A DNA stretch of 64,000 bases from Streptomyces sp. CB01249 (GCF_001905735.1 NZ_LISW01000009.1:431263-495262), one strand, 5' to 3'; numbered from the stretch's first letter, positions 46,470 through 54,685 are shown. A program made the numbers and translations. Notes: generated by a model from the letters alone, not told the origin.

Positions 46470-47354
46470 TCAGTGGTCGTGACCGTGGTCGTGACCGTGC
46501 TCGTGCTCGTGGTCCTCGTCGAAGTCCGCGACGCCACGCTTCCAGTAGCCGGTGATGTCGTAGTCGGCCTTGTCCAGGCCGAGTTCGTCCCGGACCCAGC
46601 GGCGCAGCGGCTTGATCTGACCGGCCTCGCCGGCCACCCAGACGTACGCCCGCTCGCCCTCGGGCACGGTGACGGACATCGCGGCCCGGGTCAGCGCGTC
46701 ACCGGAACCGGCGGGCGCGCCGTCACGGTGCAGCCAGCGCACCTCGACGCCCTCGGGCGCGGAGAGGTCGATCTCCTCGGCGGCGTCCGCGACTTCGATG
46801 AACGCCCAGCCCTTGGCGGTCCGCGGCAGCTCCTCCAGCCAGCGCGCGACGGCGGGCAGGGCGGTGAGGTCGCCGACGAGCAGATAGTGGTCGTAGGTGT
46901 GCGGGACGATCAGCCCGCCGGGCGGTCCGGCGATGTGGATGGTGTCGCCGGGCTGCGCCTTGCCCGCCCAGTCCGAGGCGAGCCCGCCCTCGTGCACGGC
47001 GACGTCGATGTCGAGCTCGCCGGTGAGGGAGTCGTAGCGCCGCACGGTGTACTCGCGGGAGGTGGGCAGGGGCCTCGGCCAGCGCAGCATCGCGCCGTTG
47101 CGCTCGGGCAGCCGGAGGGTGCCGTCGGCTTCCCGGAAGATCAGTTTGACGTGCTCGTCGGGCGCGTGGGCCTCGAACCCCTCGGTGCCGGGTCCGCCGA
47201 GCGTCACGCGCAGGAGACCCGCGCCGACGGCGACCGTGCGGACGACCTCGGCCTCGCGGATGCCGATCGGATAGCCGACCTTCTCGGCGTGCAGCCCGGC
47301 GCGCACCTCGGCGATCCGGTCGAGATGGCGCTCGCGGTGGTCGGTGCGGCTCAT
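46470..47354 (-). CDS. siderophore-interacting protein (ferric-siderophore reductase) with His-rich tail
   Basis: A 294-residue flavoprotein of the ViuB/SIP family, which reduces ferric siderophores in the cytoplasm to free the iron. The FAD-binding motif is visible as SREYTVRRYD, followed by a NAD(P)H-binding C-terminal half (YLLVGDLTALPAVARWLEELP). The last residues, HEHEHGHDHGHDH, form a His/Asp/Glu tail likely to bind metal. The ATG overlaps the aryl carrier protein stop as ATGA. Confidence 0.93.
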   Translation of the reverse strand: MSRTDHRERHLDRIAEVRAGLHAEKVGYPIGIREAEVVRTVAVGAGLLRVTLGGPGTEGFEAHAPDEHVKLIFREADGTLRLPERNGAMLRWPRPLPTSREYTVRRYDSLTGELDIDVAVHEGGLASDWAGKAQPGDTIHIAGPPGGLIVPHTYDHYLLVGDLTALPAVARWLEELPRTAKGWAFIEVADAAEEIDLSAPEGVEVRWLHRDGAPAGSGDALTRAAMSVTVPEGERAYVWVAGEAGQIKPLRRWVRDELGLDKADYDITGYWKRGVADFDEDHEHEHGHDHGHDH

Positions 47355-47590
47355 GCGGCCTCACCCGCCAGCAGCGTCTGCCAGTGGCCGAGTTCGGGCA
47401 GCTCGAAGAGGTCCGGGAACTCCAGCGTGGTCGCCCCCGCCGCGCGCCAGCGCTCCACCAGGACCATGATCCGCATCGAGTCGAGACCGAGGTCGACCAG
47501 GTTCTCGTCGGGCGCGATCTCGCCGGGCTCGCAGCCCAGCAGTTCGGCGATGTCGGCCCGGACACGGTCGGGCGACAAGGTCTGACTCAT
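47351..47590 (-). CDS. free-standing aryl carrier protein
   Basis: A 79-residue carrier protein resembling the C-terminal carrier domain of DhbB/EntB. The phosphopantetheine site is LVDLGLDSMRIM, with Ser 38, and VERWRAAGATTLEFPDLFELPELGHWQTLL matches the aryl carrier helices. In classical catecholate clusters this domain is fused to isochorismatase; here it stands alone and no isochorismatase is in the window. It probably presents an activated aryl acid to C1 of the second NRPS. It is translated with the reductase gene. Its likely promoter is the iron box at 47796. Confidence 0.9.
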   Translation of the reverse strand: MSQTLSPDRVRADIAELLGCEPGEIAPDENLVDLGLDSMRIMVLVERWRAAGATTLEFPDLFELPELGHWQTLLAGEAA

Positions 47591-47795
47591 CGGAGTACTC
47601 CTCAGTGGGTGAGCGCCGACGGCGGGTCGGAGCGAGTGTGAAGGTGCTTACGGGGCGCGGCGCGGCGGTACGCGCGTGAACACCCGCCCGGGGCGGAGTC
47701 GTTCACGGGGCGCACGAGGGCGCGGCTCGGCCCGCCGACGGGCACGGCGGCCCGCGGCGCAGGTTGATGGAATCGGCCACAGTCCCCCCTCAGGC

Positions 47796-47814
47796 CGAGG
47801 CAAGGCTAACCTAA
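47796..47814. promoter_or_regulatory. iron box for the aryl carrier protein/reductase unit
   Basis: CGAGGCAAGGCTAACCTAA matches the consensus at 15 of 19 positions, with a perfect right half. It lies 206 bases upstream of the carrier-protein ATG. Confidence 0.8.
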
Positions 47815-47889
47815 CATTGACATCCGCGACACAAGCCCCCACCCCACCAATCGGGCGGCCAGGAAGCGCAGTTCAGGCACGGAATCCAT
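47806..47889 (-). CDS. possible 27-residue small ORF between two iron boxes
   Basis: The frame opens at ATG 47889 and would encode a basic, mildly hydrophobic 27-residue peptide (MDSVPELRFLAARLVG, then WGLVSRMSMLG). Its stop codon falls inside the iron box at 47796-47814. An AGGAGG lies about 17 bases upstream, which is further than usual. It would be transcribed leftward from the 47929 box. I recognise no family, and it may be chance. Confidence 0.22.
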   Translation of the reverse strand: MDSVPELRFLAARLVGWGLVSRMSMLG

Positions 47890-47928
47890 GACCCGCCCCC
47901 CACCATCCTCCTGCGCGAACACCCAAAC

Positions 47929-47947
47929 TTAGGTTACCCTCACCTAA
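47929..47947. promoter_or_regulatory. iron box upstream of isochorismate synthase gene
   Basis: TTAGGTTACCCTCACCTAA matches the consensus at 16 of 19 positions. It lies 126 bases before the GTG of the isochorismate synthase gene. Confidence 0.88.
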
Positions 47948-48073
47948 CCTACCGTAGGTGCTGCTCCGGGTGAAGACCCGCCGCAGGCGTCCCGCCGCGC
48001 CGAACCCGGCGCAGCTCCTCAGCGCATCCTCATCCCTGGCCCCGCCCACGGGGCCATCGAGAACGGAGTCCCC

Positions 48074-49270
48074 GTGTCGACGGCATCCCGAGTCGCCACG
48101 CCCATACCCACGGCCCATCCGGCCACCGGGGCGGCCACCTCTCTGCTGGACGCCTACGCGCCCGGCGCCCGCTTCCTCGCCACCCCCAGGCGCACCCTGC
48201 TGGCCCGGGGCGCCGCGCTCCAAGTGCCGCACGGCGCACAGCCGGTGGACCGGCGCGTGGCGGACACCCTGGCGCAGGCGGCCGACGCCGGGCAGCAATC
48301 GCCGGTCGTGATGGGCGCGATCCCGTTCGACCACACGCAGCCGGCCGCCCTGAGCGTGCCCACCGTGCTGCGCACCGCGCCGCCGCTCGCCTCCGACCCC
48401 CTCATCGCCCTGCCCTCGCCCGGGGCGGACTCCCCCGGCTGGGAGATCCGGCAGGTCCCGGAGCCGGAGGTCTACGCGAAGGGCGTGGCCTCGGCCGTGG
48501 AGCGGATGTGGCGCGGCGAGTTCAGCAAGGTCGTCCTCGCGCGCACCCTCGAACTCACCTCGCCCGCACCGCTGGACGTGCCCGCCATGCTCCAGCGCCT
48601 GGCCCGCCGCGACCCGTCCGGCTACACCTTCGCGCTCCCTACCGGCCCCGGCCGCACCCTGATCGGCGCCAGCCCCGAACTCCTCGTCTCGCGCCGGGGC
48701 CGCCAGCTGGTCGCCAACCCCCTCGCGGGGTCCGCCCCGCGCAGCGACGACCTCGCCGAGGACGTCCGCCGGGCCGCCGCGCTCCTTGAGTCCGCGAAGG
48801 ACCTCCACGAGCACGCCGTCGTCGTGGACGCCGTGCACCAGGCACTCGCCCCGTACTGCACGGGGATGACCGTGCCGCCCCGGCCGACGCTGATCCGCAC
48901 CGCGACCATGTGGCACCTGTCCACCACGGTCACGGGCACGCTCACCGACCCGGACACCTCCGCGCTCACACTGGCCTGCGCCCTGCACCCCACCCCGGCG
49001 GTGTGCGGCACTCCGACGGCGACCGCCCGGCAGGTGCTGACCGAGACCGAGCCCTTCGACCGGGGCTACTTCACGGGCATGGTCGGCTGGGGCGACGCGA
49101 GCGGCGACGGGGAGTGGGTCGTCACCATCCGCTGCGCCGAGGCGGAGGAGCGCACGCTGCGCCTCTACGCCGGGGCGGGCGTCGTCGCGGCGTCCGAGCC
49201 CGAGGCGGAGACCGCCGAGACGGCCGCAAAGTTCCGCACCTTCCTGAGCGCGGTGGGCGCCGAGCTCTGA
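48074..49270 (+). CDS. dhbC: isochorismate synthase
   Basis: A 398-residue chorismate-utilising enzyme of the EntC/DhbC/MenF family, converting chorismate to isochorismate, the first committed step to 2,3-dihydroxybenzoate or salicylate. Motifs are FSKVVLARTLEL, FALPTGPGRTLIGASPELLV, NPLAGSAPR, DLHEHAVVVDAVHQ and the C-terminal LHPTPAVCGTPTATARQ through GYFTGMVGWGDASGDGEW. Length and the PTPAVCG segment fit isochorismate synthase better than salicylate synthase. GTG 48074 has ACGGAG upstream. The next enzymes of the DHB pathway (isochorismatase, dehydrogenase, AMP ligase) are not in the window. Confidence 0.92.
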   Translation: MSTASRVATPIPTAHPATGAATSLLDAYAPGARFLATPRRTLLARGAALQVPHGAQPVDRRVADTLAQAADAGQQSPVVMGAIPFDHTQPAALSVPTVLRTAPPLASDPLIALPSPGADSPGWEIRQVPEPEVYAKGVASAVERMWRGEFSKVVLARTLELTSPAPLDVPAMLQRLARRDPSGYTFALPTGPGRTLIGASPELLVSRRGRQLVANPLAGSAPRSDDLAEDVRRAAALLESAKDLHEHAVVVDAVHQALAPYCTGMTVPPRPTLIRTATMWHLSTTVTGTLTDPDTSALTLACALHPTPAVCGTPTATARQVLTETEPFDRGYFTGMVGWGDASGDGEWVVTIRCAEAEERTLRLYAGAGVVAASEPEAETAETAAKFRTFLSAVGAEL

Positions 49271-49279
49271 GCCGCTGTT

Positions 49280-49975
49280 CTACGCGGTCAGGGCGGCGGG
49301 CTCGCCGAGCCGGGCGGCCGCCGTCCGCCAGGCGGCGGTGACCGCGCACCGGGCCTGGGCGGTGGCCGCCGGGCCGTCGCCGTCGAGTCGCAGCGGCGGC
49401 CCGACGTGGACGTGCAGCCGGGGGCGGCGCAGCGGAGCGGTGGCCAGGCCCGCGAGCTGCTTGGCGGCCGAGCCGGAGGTGACCCGGCGGGCCCCGGCCT
49501 GGCCCACCGGGATGACCGGCGCGCCAGTGCGGTGCGCGAGCCGGGCGAGGCCCCGATGGAAGGCGCCCGGCGCCGCTTCGGCCGCGTCCCCGCGGTCCGG
49601 CAGCCCGCCCTCCGCGTAGATGAGGATGTGCCGGCCCTGTTCCAGCGCCTCCTGGGCGAGAACGACGGCTCGCCCGGCGCGGGGGTCGCCCCGGTGCACG
49701 GGGATGTGGCCCTCCCGGGCGAGGGCGCGGCCCAGCACGGGGACACGCCAGAGCCCGGCGGCCGCCATGACGACGGGCCGGGCGCCGAGGCTGCGGAGCG
49801 CCGCCAGGACGATCGCGGGGTCCGCGAGCGAGGTGTGGTTGGCGGCGATGATGCCGGCCGGGGGCAGTACGGCGTCCGTGTCGGTGGTGAGCGTCAACCG
49901 CCCGAAGGCGGGCACCAGTTGACCGGCAAGACGGCTGAGCATGGGGATCTCCGGTTCGCTCGGGCGGAGTTCCAT
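49280..49975 (-). CDS. 1-acyl-sn-glycerol-3-phosphate acyltransferase family protein
   Basis: A 231-residue PlsC-type acyltransferase. The catalytic HX4D motif is in ANHTSLAD, and the substrate-binding block is YAEGGLPDRGD where many homologues have FPEGTRS. It probably acylates a lysophospholipid or related acceptor at the membrane. It is convergent with the isochorismate synthase gene, nine bases between stops, and shows no iron box, so it is likely outside the siderophore regulon. Confidence 0.85.
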   Translation of the reverse strand: MELRPSEPEIPMLSRLAGQLVPAFGRLTLTTDTDAVLPPAGIIAANHTSLADPAIVLAALRSLGARPVVMAAAGLWRVPVLGRALAREGHIPVHRGDPRAGRAVVLAQEALEQGRHILIYAEGGLPDRGDAAEAAPGAFHRGLARLAHRTGAPVIPVGQAGARRVTSGSAAKQLAGLATAPLRRPRLHVHVGPPLRLDGDGPAATAQARCAVTAAWRTAAARLGEPAALTA

Positions 49976-50055
49976 CGTTCCGCGCCGAACGCCCGTCCGG
50001 CTGAGCGGTGGTACTCATCCGCCGTGGGTACCCGGACCACCCCGCAACCCGCTCC

Positions 50056-50676
50056 TCACCGCCGTACGACGTCCGCGAGCACCGTGGTCACCAGCTTGCC
50101 GACCGCCGCCGCGTCCGGCGGCCCGGGGTCCTCCCGGTCCGCGAAGAGCAGATGCCCGCCCCCGACCAGGGACAGGGTGAGCGAGTCGATGTCGGCACCG
50201 GCCGACACCCGGCCCAGCGCGCGCTCCTCGGTGAGGTAGCCGGAGACGGCGGCCGTGATCTGGGCGAGGACCGCGATCCCGCCCCCGGGCGTCGCCTCCC
50301 GCAGGCGGGCGCGCAGCTCGTCCCGGAAGGTGATCAGGGGGATGATCGCCACCGGCACCGGCCCGAAGAGGCCGGTCAGCGCGTCGGTGAGATTGCCGGC
50401 CACGGTCCCCGTGCCGGCGCTCTCGCCCAGCGTCCGCGCCCGCGCGTCGAGTTCGGCGGCCCGGTCGAGCACGAGCTCGGCGAGGAAGGCGTCGAAGTCG
50501 GCGAAGTGCCGGTGCAGGACACCCTTGGCGCAGCCCGCCTCGTCGGTGACGGCCCTGCTGGTCAGGCCGCCCGCGCCGTCCCGCAGCAGGACGCGCTCGG
50601 CGGCGTCGAACAGCTGCTGCCGGGCGTCGCGAAGGTGCACTCCGGTCGGCACGTCCCCACTCCTCACCTCGTCCAC
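50056..50676 (-). CDS. TetR-family transcriptional regulator
   Basis: A 206-residue TetR protein. The N-terminal DNA-binding domain reads LFDAAERVLLRDGAGGLTSRAVTDEAGCAKGVLHRHFADFDAFLAELV, with the ligand domain after about residue 70. GTG 50676 is the chosen start. It diverges from the methyltransferase gene, and a palindrome lies between them, so autoregulation and control of the neighbour are likely. Confidence 0.88.
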   Translation of the reverse strand: MDEVRSGDVPTGVHLRDARQQLFDAAERVLLRDGAGGLTSRAVTDEAGCAKGVLHRHFADFDAFLAELVLDRAAELDARARTLGESAGTGTVAGNLTDALTGLFGPVPVAIIPLITFRDELRARLREATPGGGIAVLAQITAAVSGYLTEERALGRVSAGADIDSLTLSLVGGGHLLFADREDPGPPDAAAVGKLVTTVLADVVRR

Positions 50677-50697
50677 GTCCCTGCCACACCTTGGCTT

Positions 50698-50713
50698 GTG
50701 GGCGCTTGCCCAC
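50698..50713. promoter_or_regulatory. operator-like palindrome between TetR and methyltransferase genes
   Basis: GTGGGCGCTTGCCCAC is a perfect six-base inverted repeat around GCTT. It starts 22 bases after the TetR start and ends 12 bases before the methyltransferase ATG, a position that could block both promoters. Confidence 0.6.
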
Positions 50714-50725
50714 TAAAGTGAACGC

Positions 50726-51541
50726 ATGCCCATTCTACCGCGAGAGCAGCCCGGTCCCCCGCCGCAGCCCCATCACGCCCGGCGGACCGCCGAGTCCTTC
50801 GGCACGGACGCACGGCGTTACGACGAGGCCCGCCCCGCCTATCCCGACGACCTGGTGGCCCGGATCGTCGCCGGGAGCCCCGGGCCGGACGTGCTCGACG
50901 TCGGCTGCGGTACCGGGATCGCGGCCCGCCAGTTCCGGGCGGCGGGCTGCGCGGTGCTCGGGGTCGAACCGGACGCCCGGATGGCGGAGTTGGCCCGCGC
51001 GCACGGCGTCGGGGTGGACGTGGCGACCTTCGAGGAGTGGGACCCGGCGGGCCGGATGTTCGACGCGGTGACCGCCGCCCAGTCGTGGCACTGGGTGGAT
51101 CCGGCGGTGGGCGCCGGGAAGGCGGCCCGGGTGCTGCGGCCGGGCGGGCGCCTGGCGGTCTTCGGGCACGTCTTCGAGCCGCCCGCCGCGGTGGCGGAGC
51201 CGTTCGCGGCGGCCTTCCGCCGGGTGGCCCCGGACTCGCCGTTCAGCGGTCAGCCGGCCCGGCGCCCGCTGGACGCGTACCGGGCGGGGTACGCGAAGAC
51301 CGCCGAACAGATCGGCGCGACCGGGCACTTCCACGCACCGGAGCAGTGGCAGTTCGACTGGGAGCGCTCCTACACCCGGGACCAGTGGCTCGGCCTGCTC
51401 CCGACCACGGGCGGCCTCACCCGGCTCCGCCCCGAGCAGCTGACGGAGATCCTGACGGCGGTGGGCGAGGCCATCGACGCACTGGGCGGCCGCTTCACCA
51501 TGGAGTACGTCACCCTGGCGACGACCGCCGTGCGCAGTTAG
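50726..51541 (+). CDS. class I SAM-dependent methyltransferase
   Basis: A 271-residue methyltransferase. The FGTDARRYDEARPAYPDDLV start is typical of the Methyltransf_11 group, motif I is VLDVGCGTGIAARQF, the acidic loop is LGVEPDARMAELA, and AAQSWHWVDPAVGAGKAARVLRPGG follows. The substrate is unknown. ATG 50726 has no strong ribosome site and may be leaderless. It ends with a four-base overlap of the convergent acyl-CoA oxidase gene. Divergent from a TetR gene that may regulate it. Confidence 0.87.
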   Translation: MPILPREQPGPPPQPHHARRTAESFGTDARRYDEARPAYPDDLVARIVAGSPGPDVLDVGCGTGIAARQFRAAGCAVLGVEPDARMAELARAHGVGVDVATFEEWDPAGRMFDAVTAAQSWHWVDPAVGAGKAARVLRPGGRLAVFGHVFEPPAAVAEPFAAAFRRVAPDSPFSGQPARRPLDAYRAGYAKTAEQIGATGHFHAPEQWQFDWERSYTRDQWLGLLPTTGGLTRLRPEQLTEILTAVGEAIDALGGRFTMEYVTLATTAVRS

Positions 51542-53493
51542 CCGATCAGGTCCGGGGCGCGCAGCATCTCGTCCGGGATGCCCCAGGCGTCCACGAGGTC
51601 CACCGCGAGCGGCCGGACCTTGCGGCAGAGGTCGTTCACCTCGCGGCTGATCGCCTTGGAGCGCTGGACGGTCAGCCGGCCGTGCTCCATGAACCAGGCC
51701 CGGTCCGCCTCGATGGCGGAGAGCGCGAAGAGGTCGCACAGCAGGCGCAGCGCCTCCTTGTCGCCGCCGTCGGGCAGGGCGCGCACCCGGTCCGTGAACG
51801 CCTCCAGGACGAGCCGTTCGACGTGGGCGCGGGCGACGGCGATGACGTGGTCCTGGACGCGGGAGAAGACGGCGCCCGGGTCCTCGTGCGCGTCCATTCC
51901 GCGCTTGAGCCTGCGGGCCACCCCGGCGAGCATGTGCTCCTCGCGGAAGCGGACCATGGCGAGCTGGTACTCCGGGTCGAGCAGCCCGGCCTCCCGGTCC
52001 CACTCGTCGCCGCCCGGCAGCAGGTCCCGGACCCGCTCCAGGAGCTTGTGGGCGGAGGTCTTCTCCAGGACCGTCTCGACGGCGAGCCCGGCGACGTGGC
52101 GGACGGTCCCGAGCTGGTCCAGGTCCTCGAACTCACTCGCGTAATGGGTGAGCAGGCCCTTGGCGACGAGCTGGAGCAGGACGTGGTTGTCGCCCTCGAA
52201 CGTGGTGAAGATGTCGCTGTCGGCCTTGAGCGCGGCGAACCGGTTGACGCTGAGGTAGCCGGCGCCGCCGCACGCCTCGCGGCACTCCTGGACGACCCGG
52301 GTGGCGTGCCAGGTGGCGAGCGCCTTGGTGCCGGCGGCCCGGGATTCGAGGAGGCGCCGGGCCTGCGGGTCGTCCCCGGTGCCGGAGAAGACGTCGTGCA
52401 GCTGGGCGCGTACGGCGTCCTGCGCGAAGTGCAGTGCGTACGTACGGGCGAGGAGCGGCAGCAGGCGGCGCTGGTGCAGTCCGTAGTCGAGGAGCAGCTG
52501 CTCCTCCGTGTCCGGGGCGGCCGCGAACTGCCGCCGCCGCACGGCGTACTTGGTGGCGACGGCGAGGGCCACCTTGGCCGCGCCGACCCCGGCTCCGGCG
52601 ACGCTGACCCGGCCCTGCACGAGGGTGCCGAGCATGGTGAAGAACCGCCGTCCGGGGTTCTCGATGGGGCTCTCGTAGACGCCCTCGGCGGTGACGTCGG
52701 CGAACCGGTTGAGCAGCGCCTCGCGGTCCACGCGCACCCCGTCGAAGCGGATGCGGCCGTTGTCGACGCCGTTGAGGCCCATCTTGCGCCCGTCGTCCTC
52801 GATCCGGACGCCGGGCACCACCTCGCCGTCCTGCCGGACCCGTACGACGAAGGCGTGCACGCCCTCGGCCTTCCCGGCCACTTCCAGCTGGGCGAAGACG
52901 ACCGCGAGCTCCGCGTGGCGGGCGGCGTTTCCGATGTAGTCCTTGCACGCCTCGTCGTCCGGGGTGGTCAGGACGAACTCCTGGGTGGCGGGGTCGTACC
53001 GCGCGACCGTACCGAGCGACTGCACGTCGGAGCCGTGCCCGGTCTCGGTCATCGCGAAGCACCCCATCAGGCGCCCGGTGATCAGGTCCGGCAGATACGC
53101 CCGGTGGTGGCGCTCGGTGCCCAGCTGGAGGATCGCGCCGCCGAAGAGCCCGAACTGCACACCCACCTTGACCAGCACGGACAGATCCCCGAAGGCGAGC
53201 GTCTCGAACGCGGCGATGGACGCCCCGACGTCACCGCCTCCGCCGTACTCCTTCGGGAACCCCATCCCGGTCTGCCCGGTCGCGGCCATCTCGACCACGA
53301 TCTCCCGCACCCGCTCGCGATACGCGTCGATGCCGAGCTCCTCGGCCTCCTCCAGCACGGAGGCGTACGCGACCAGATTGCTCCGTACGAGATCCCGGAT
53401 CCCGGCGTAGTCCCCGTCGAGCACCCGGGTCAGCCCCGGTACGTCGATCTCGGGCTGTACGTATCCGGCAGCGGGCGTGTTCTCAGTGACCAT
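51538..53493 (-). CDS. acyl-CoA dehydrogenase/oxidase family flavoprotein
   Basis: A 651-residue FAD enzyme, longer than ordinary acyl-CoA dehydrogenases (about 380-400) and close to acyl-CoA oxidase size. The dehydrogenase core shows MGFPKEYGGGG, GCFAMTETGHGSDV and EACGGAGYLS followed by TTFEGDNHVLLQLVAKGLL, a block characteristic of acyl-CoA oxidases. A C-terminal extra helical domain covers about residues 470-651. It probably acts in fatty acid beta-oxidation. The start ATG 53493 is plausible but not strongly marked. No link to siderophores is visible. Confidence 0.88.
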   Translation of the reverse strand: MVTENTPAAGYVQPEIDVPGLTRVLDGDYAGIRDLVRSNLVAYASVLEEAEELGIDAYRERVREIVVEMAATGQTGMGFPKEYGGGGDVGASIAAFETLAFGDLSVLVKVGVQFGLFGGAILQLGTERHHRAYLPDLITGRLMGCFAMTETGHGSDVQSLGTVARYDPATQEFVLTTPDDEACKDYIGNAARHAELAVVFAQLEVAGKAEGVHAFVVRVRQDGEVVPGVRIEDDGRKMGLNGVDNGRIRFDGVRVDREALLNRFADVTAEGVYESPIENPGRRFFTMLGTLVQGRVSVAGAGVGAAKVALAVATKYAVRRRQFAAAPDTEEQLLLDYGLHQRRLLPLLARTYALHFAQDAVRAQLHDVFSGTGDDPQARRLLESRAAGTKALATWHATRVVQECREACGGAGYLSVNRFAALKADSDIFTTFEGDNHVLLQLVAKGLLTHYASEFEDLDQLGTVRHVAGLAVETVLEKTSAHKLLERVRDLLPGGDEWDREAGLLDPEYQLAMVRFREEHMLAGVARRLKRGMDAHEDPGAVFSRVQDHVIAVARAHVERLVLEAFTDRVRALPDGGDKEALRLLCDLFALSAIEADRAWFMEHGRLTVQRSKAISREVNDLCRKVRPLAVDLVDAWGIPDEMLRAPDLIG

Positions 53494-53551
53494 GCACCTT
53501 CGCTACCCCGCCCCGGGGCGATCAAGCGACCGGGCCGGGTACGCCCCGGGT

Positions 53552-54685
53552 TCAGGAGCCCGCGACGATCCGGCCGACGACGGCCGCGGCCCGTTCGGAA
53601 CCCGCCCTCAGCCACCGGCCCAGGTGCTCCCGCACCGCGAGCGCGACGCACGCCCGCACTTCGTTGTTGCCCAGCCGCTCGCGGATGGCACCCAGGAACT
53701 CGGGACGGTCGAGCTTCACGGACACGACAGCCGTCAGCCCCTCGCCGACGCGGTCGGCGGGTATGTCGGGGTCCATGGGCGCGAGGAGCCCGCTCTCGCG
53801 TGCGTACGTACTGACCGCGGCTGCCACTCCGTCGTGGAAGCCCACCACATGGGTGCCCGAGAGAGTCGCCCGGCTGTTGGCGAAGCTCCGCACCCGCTCC
53901 CCCGGACGGTCGCACCAGCGGAAGGCCAGGTCCATCACCCCGGCCATGCGGGCGTCCTCGTGCGCGAAGGCGACGGTGTCGCCGGGGCCGTGCGCCGCCT
54001 CGTGGCCGTCGAGGAAACCGACGAAGTCACGCGTGCCGCCGGGGAAGCACAGGCGTGCCGAACGGGCCTCGTCCGGGCGGCGCCGATCGGTCAGGGAGAG
54101 GTCCAGGCCCGGGTTCAGAAAGGCCAGTTCCCGCAACCGGTCCTCCAGCGCGTCGGCGGAGACCTCGGCGGACCCGAAGATGTCGGCGTCGGGCCAGAAC
54201 GTGATCACGGTGCCGTTCCGGGCCGTTGTGCCCGTCTCGGTGAGCGGGGTGACGGCGGCGCCGCGCGCGTACTCCTGCGCCCACCGGACCCCGTCGTACC
54301 GCACCTCGGCCGTCATCCGGCGCGACAGCGCGTTGACGACGGCGGGCCCCACGCCGAAGTCACCGAGCAGCACACGATCACGGCCTTGGAATCCTGTCCC
54401 GGGCCCTCTACGGGTGAGCCGGGCTTCGAGTCCGGGGCCGTCGGCCTCGCCCGCCACGTCGTCGGCGACCCGCACGCCACCGTCCGCGGTCAGGGTGATG
54501 TCGACGGAGGCGGCCCTTCCGGCCGGCGTCCCGTTCACCGGCCGGTCCGCGATCTCGTAGACCAGGACGTGCAGGCCGCGCGGGCCGGTCGAGCCGATGT
54601 ACATTCCGGGCCGCTTGCGGAATGCGTCCGCGCCGTACAACGCCTGGATGTCGCTCTCCTCGTACGCGGTGACCTTCTCGTCCAC
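53552..54685 (-). CDS. truncated, degenerate GyrB-like GHKL protein
   Basis: A 377-residue protein matching the ATPase and transducer domains of DNA gyrase subunit B but ending before any TOPRIM domain (full GyrB is about 690 residues). It keeps DIQALYGADAFRKRPGMYIGSTGPRGLHVLVYEI, then reads ADRPVNG where GyrB has VDNSIDEA, so the Mg-binding Asn is replaced by Arg. The DGRGIP motif is also lost (GVRVADDVAGEADG). ATP hydrolysis is doubtful. The start is GTG 54685 with GGGGAGGG just upstream; the frame stays open further upstream. It may be a regulatory or vestigial GyrB paralogue. Confidence 0.75.
   Translation of the reverse strand: MDEKVTAYEESDIQALYGADAFRKRPGMYIGSTGPRGLHVLVYEIADRPVNGTPAGRAASVDITLTADGGVRVADDVAGEADGPGLEARLTRRGPGTGFQGRDRVLLGDFGVGPAVVNALSRRMTAEVRYDGVRWAQEYARGAAVTPLTETGTTARNGTVITFWPDADIFGSAEVSADALEDRLRELAFLNPGLDLSLTDRRRPDEARSARLCFPGGTRDFVGFLDGHEAAHGPGDTVAFAHEDARMAGVMDLAFRWCDRPGERVRSFANSRATLSGTHVVGFHDGVAAAVSTYARESGLLAPMDPDIPADRVGEGLTAVVSVKLDRPEFLGAIRERLGNNEVRACVALAVREHLGRWLRAGSERAAAVVGRIVAGS

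Larger units (their letters stand above)
47591..48073. promoter_or_regulatory. 483-base divergent regulatory gap
   Basis: This gap separates the leftward carrier-protein/reductase unit from the rightward isochorismate synthase. It contains two iron boxes (47796-47814, 47929-47947), a palindrome-like CCTACCGTAGG just after the second, and one possible 27-codon frame on the minus strand. About 200 bases separate the left box from the carrier-protein start, an unusually long leader for this cluster. I see no clear terminator or structured RNA. Confidence 0.55.

Noticed and set aside
48074..49270. A salicylate synthase (MbtI/Irp9) instead of isochorismate synthase
   Set aside because: Length and motif set fit EntC/DhbC better, and a free aryl carrier of the DhbB type is adjacent; the alternative is not fully excluded.
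50726..51541. A siderophore-tailoring methyltransferase
   Set aside because: It lies beyond the last iron box, in a TetR-controlled divergent unit, with no link to the NRPS operons.
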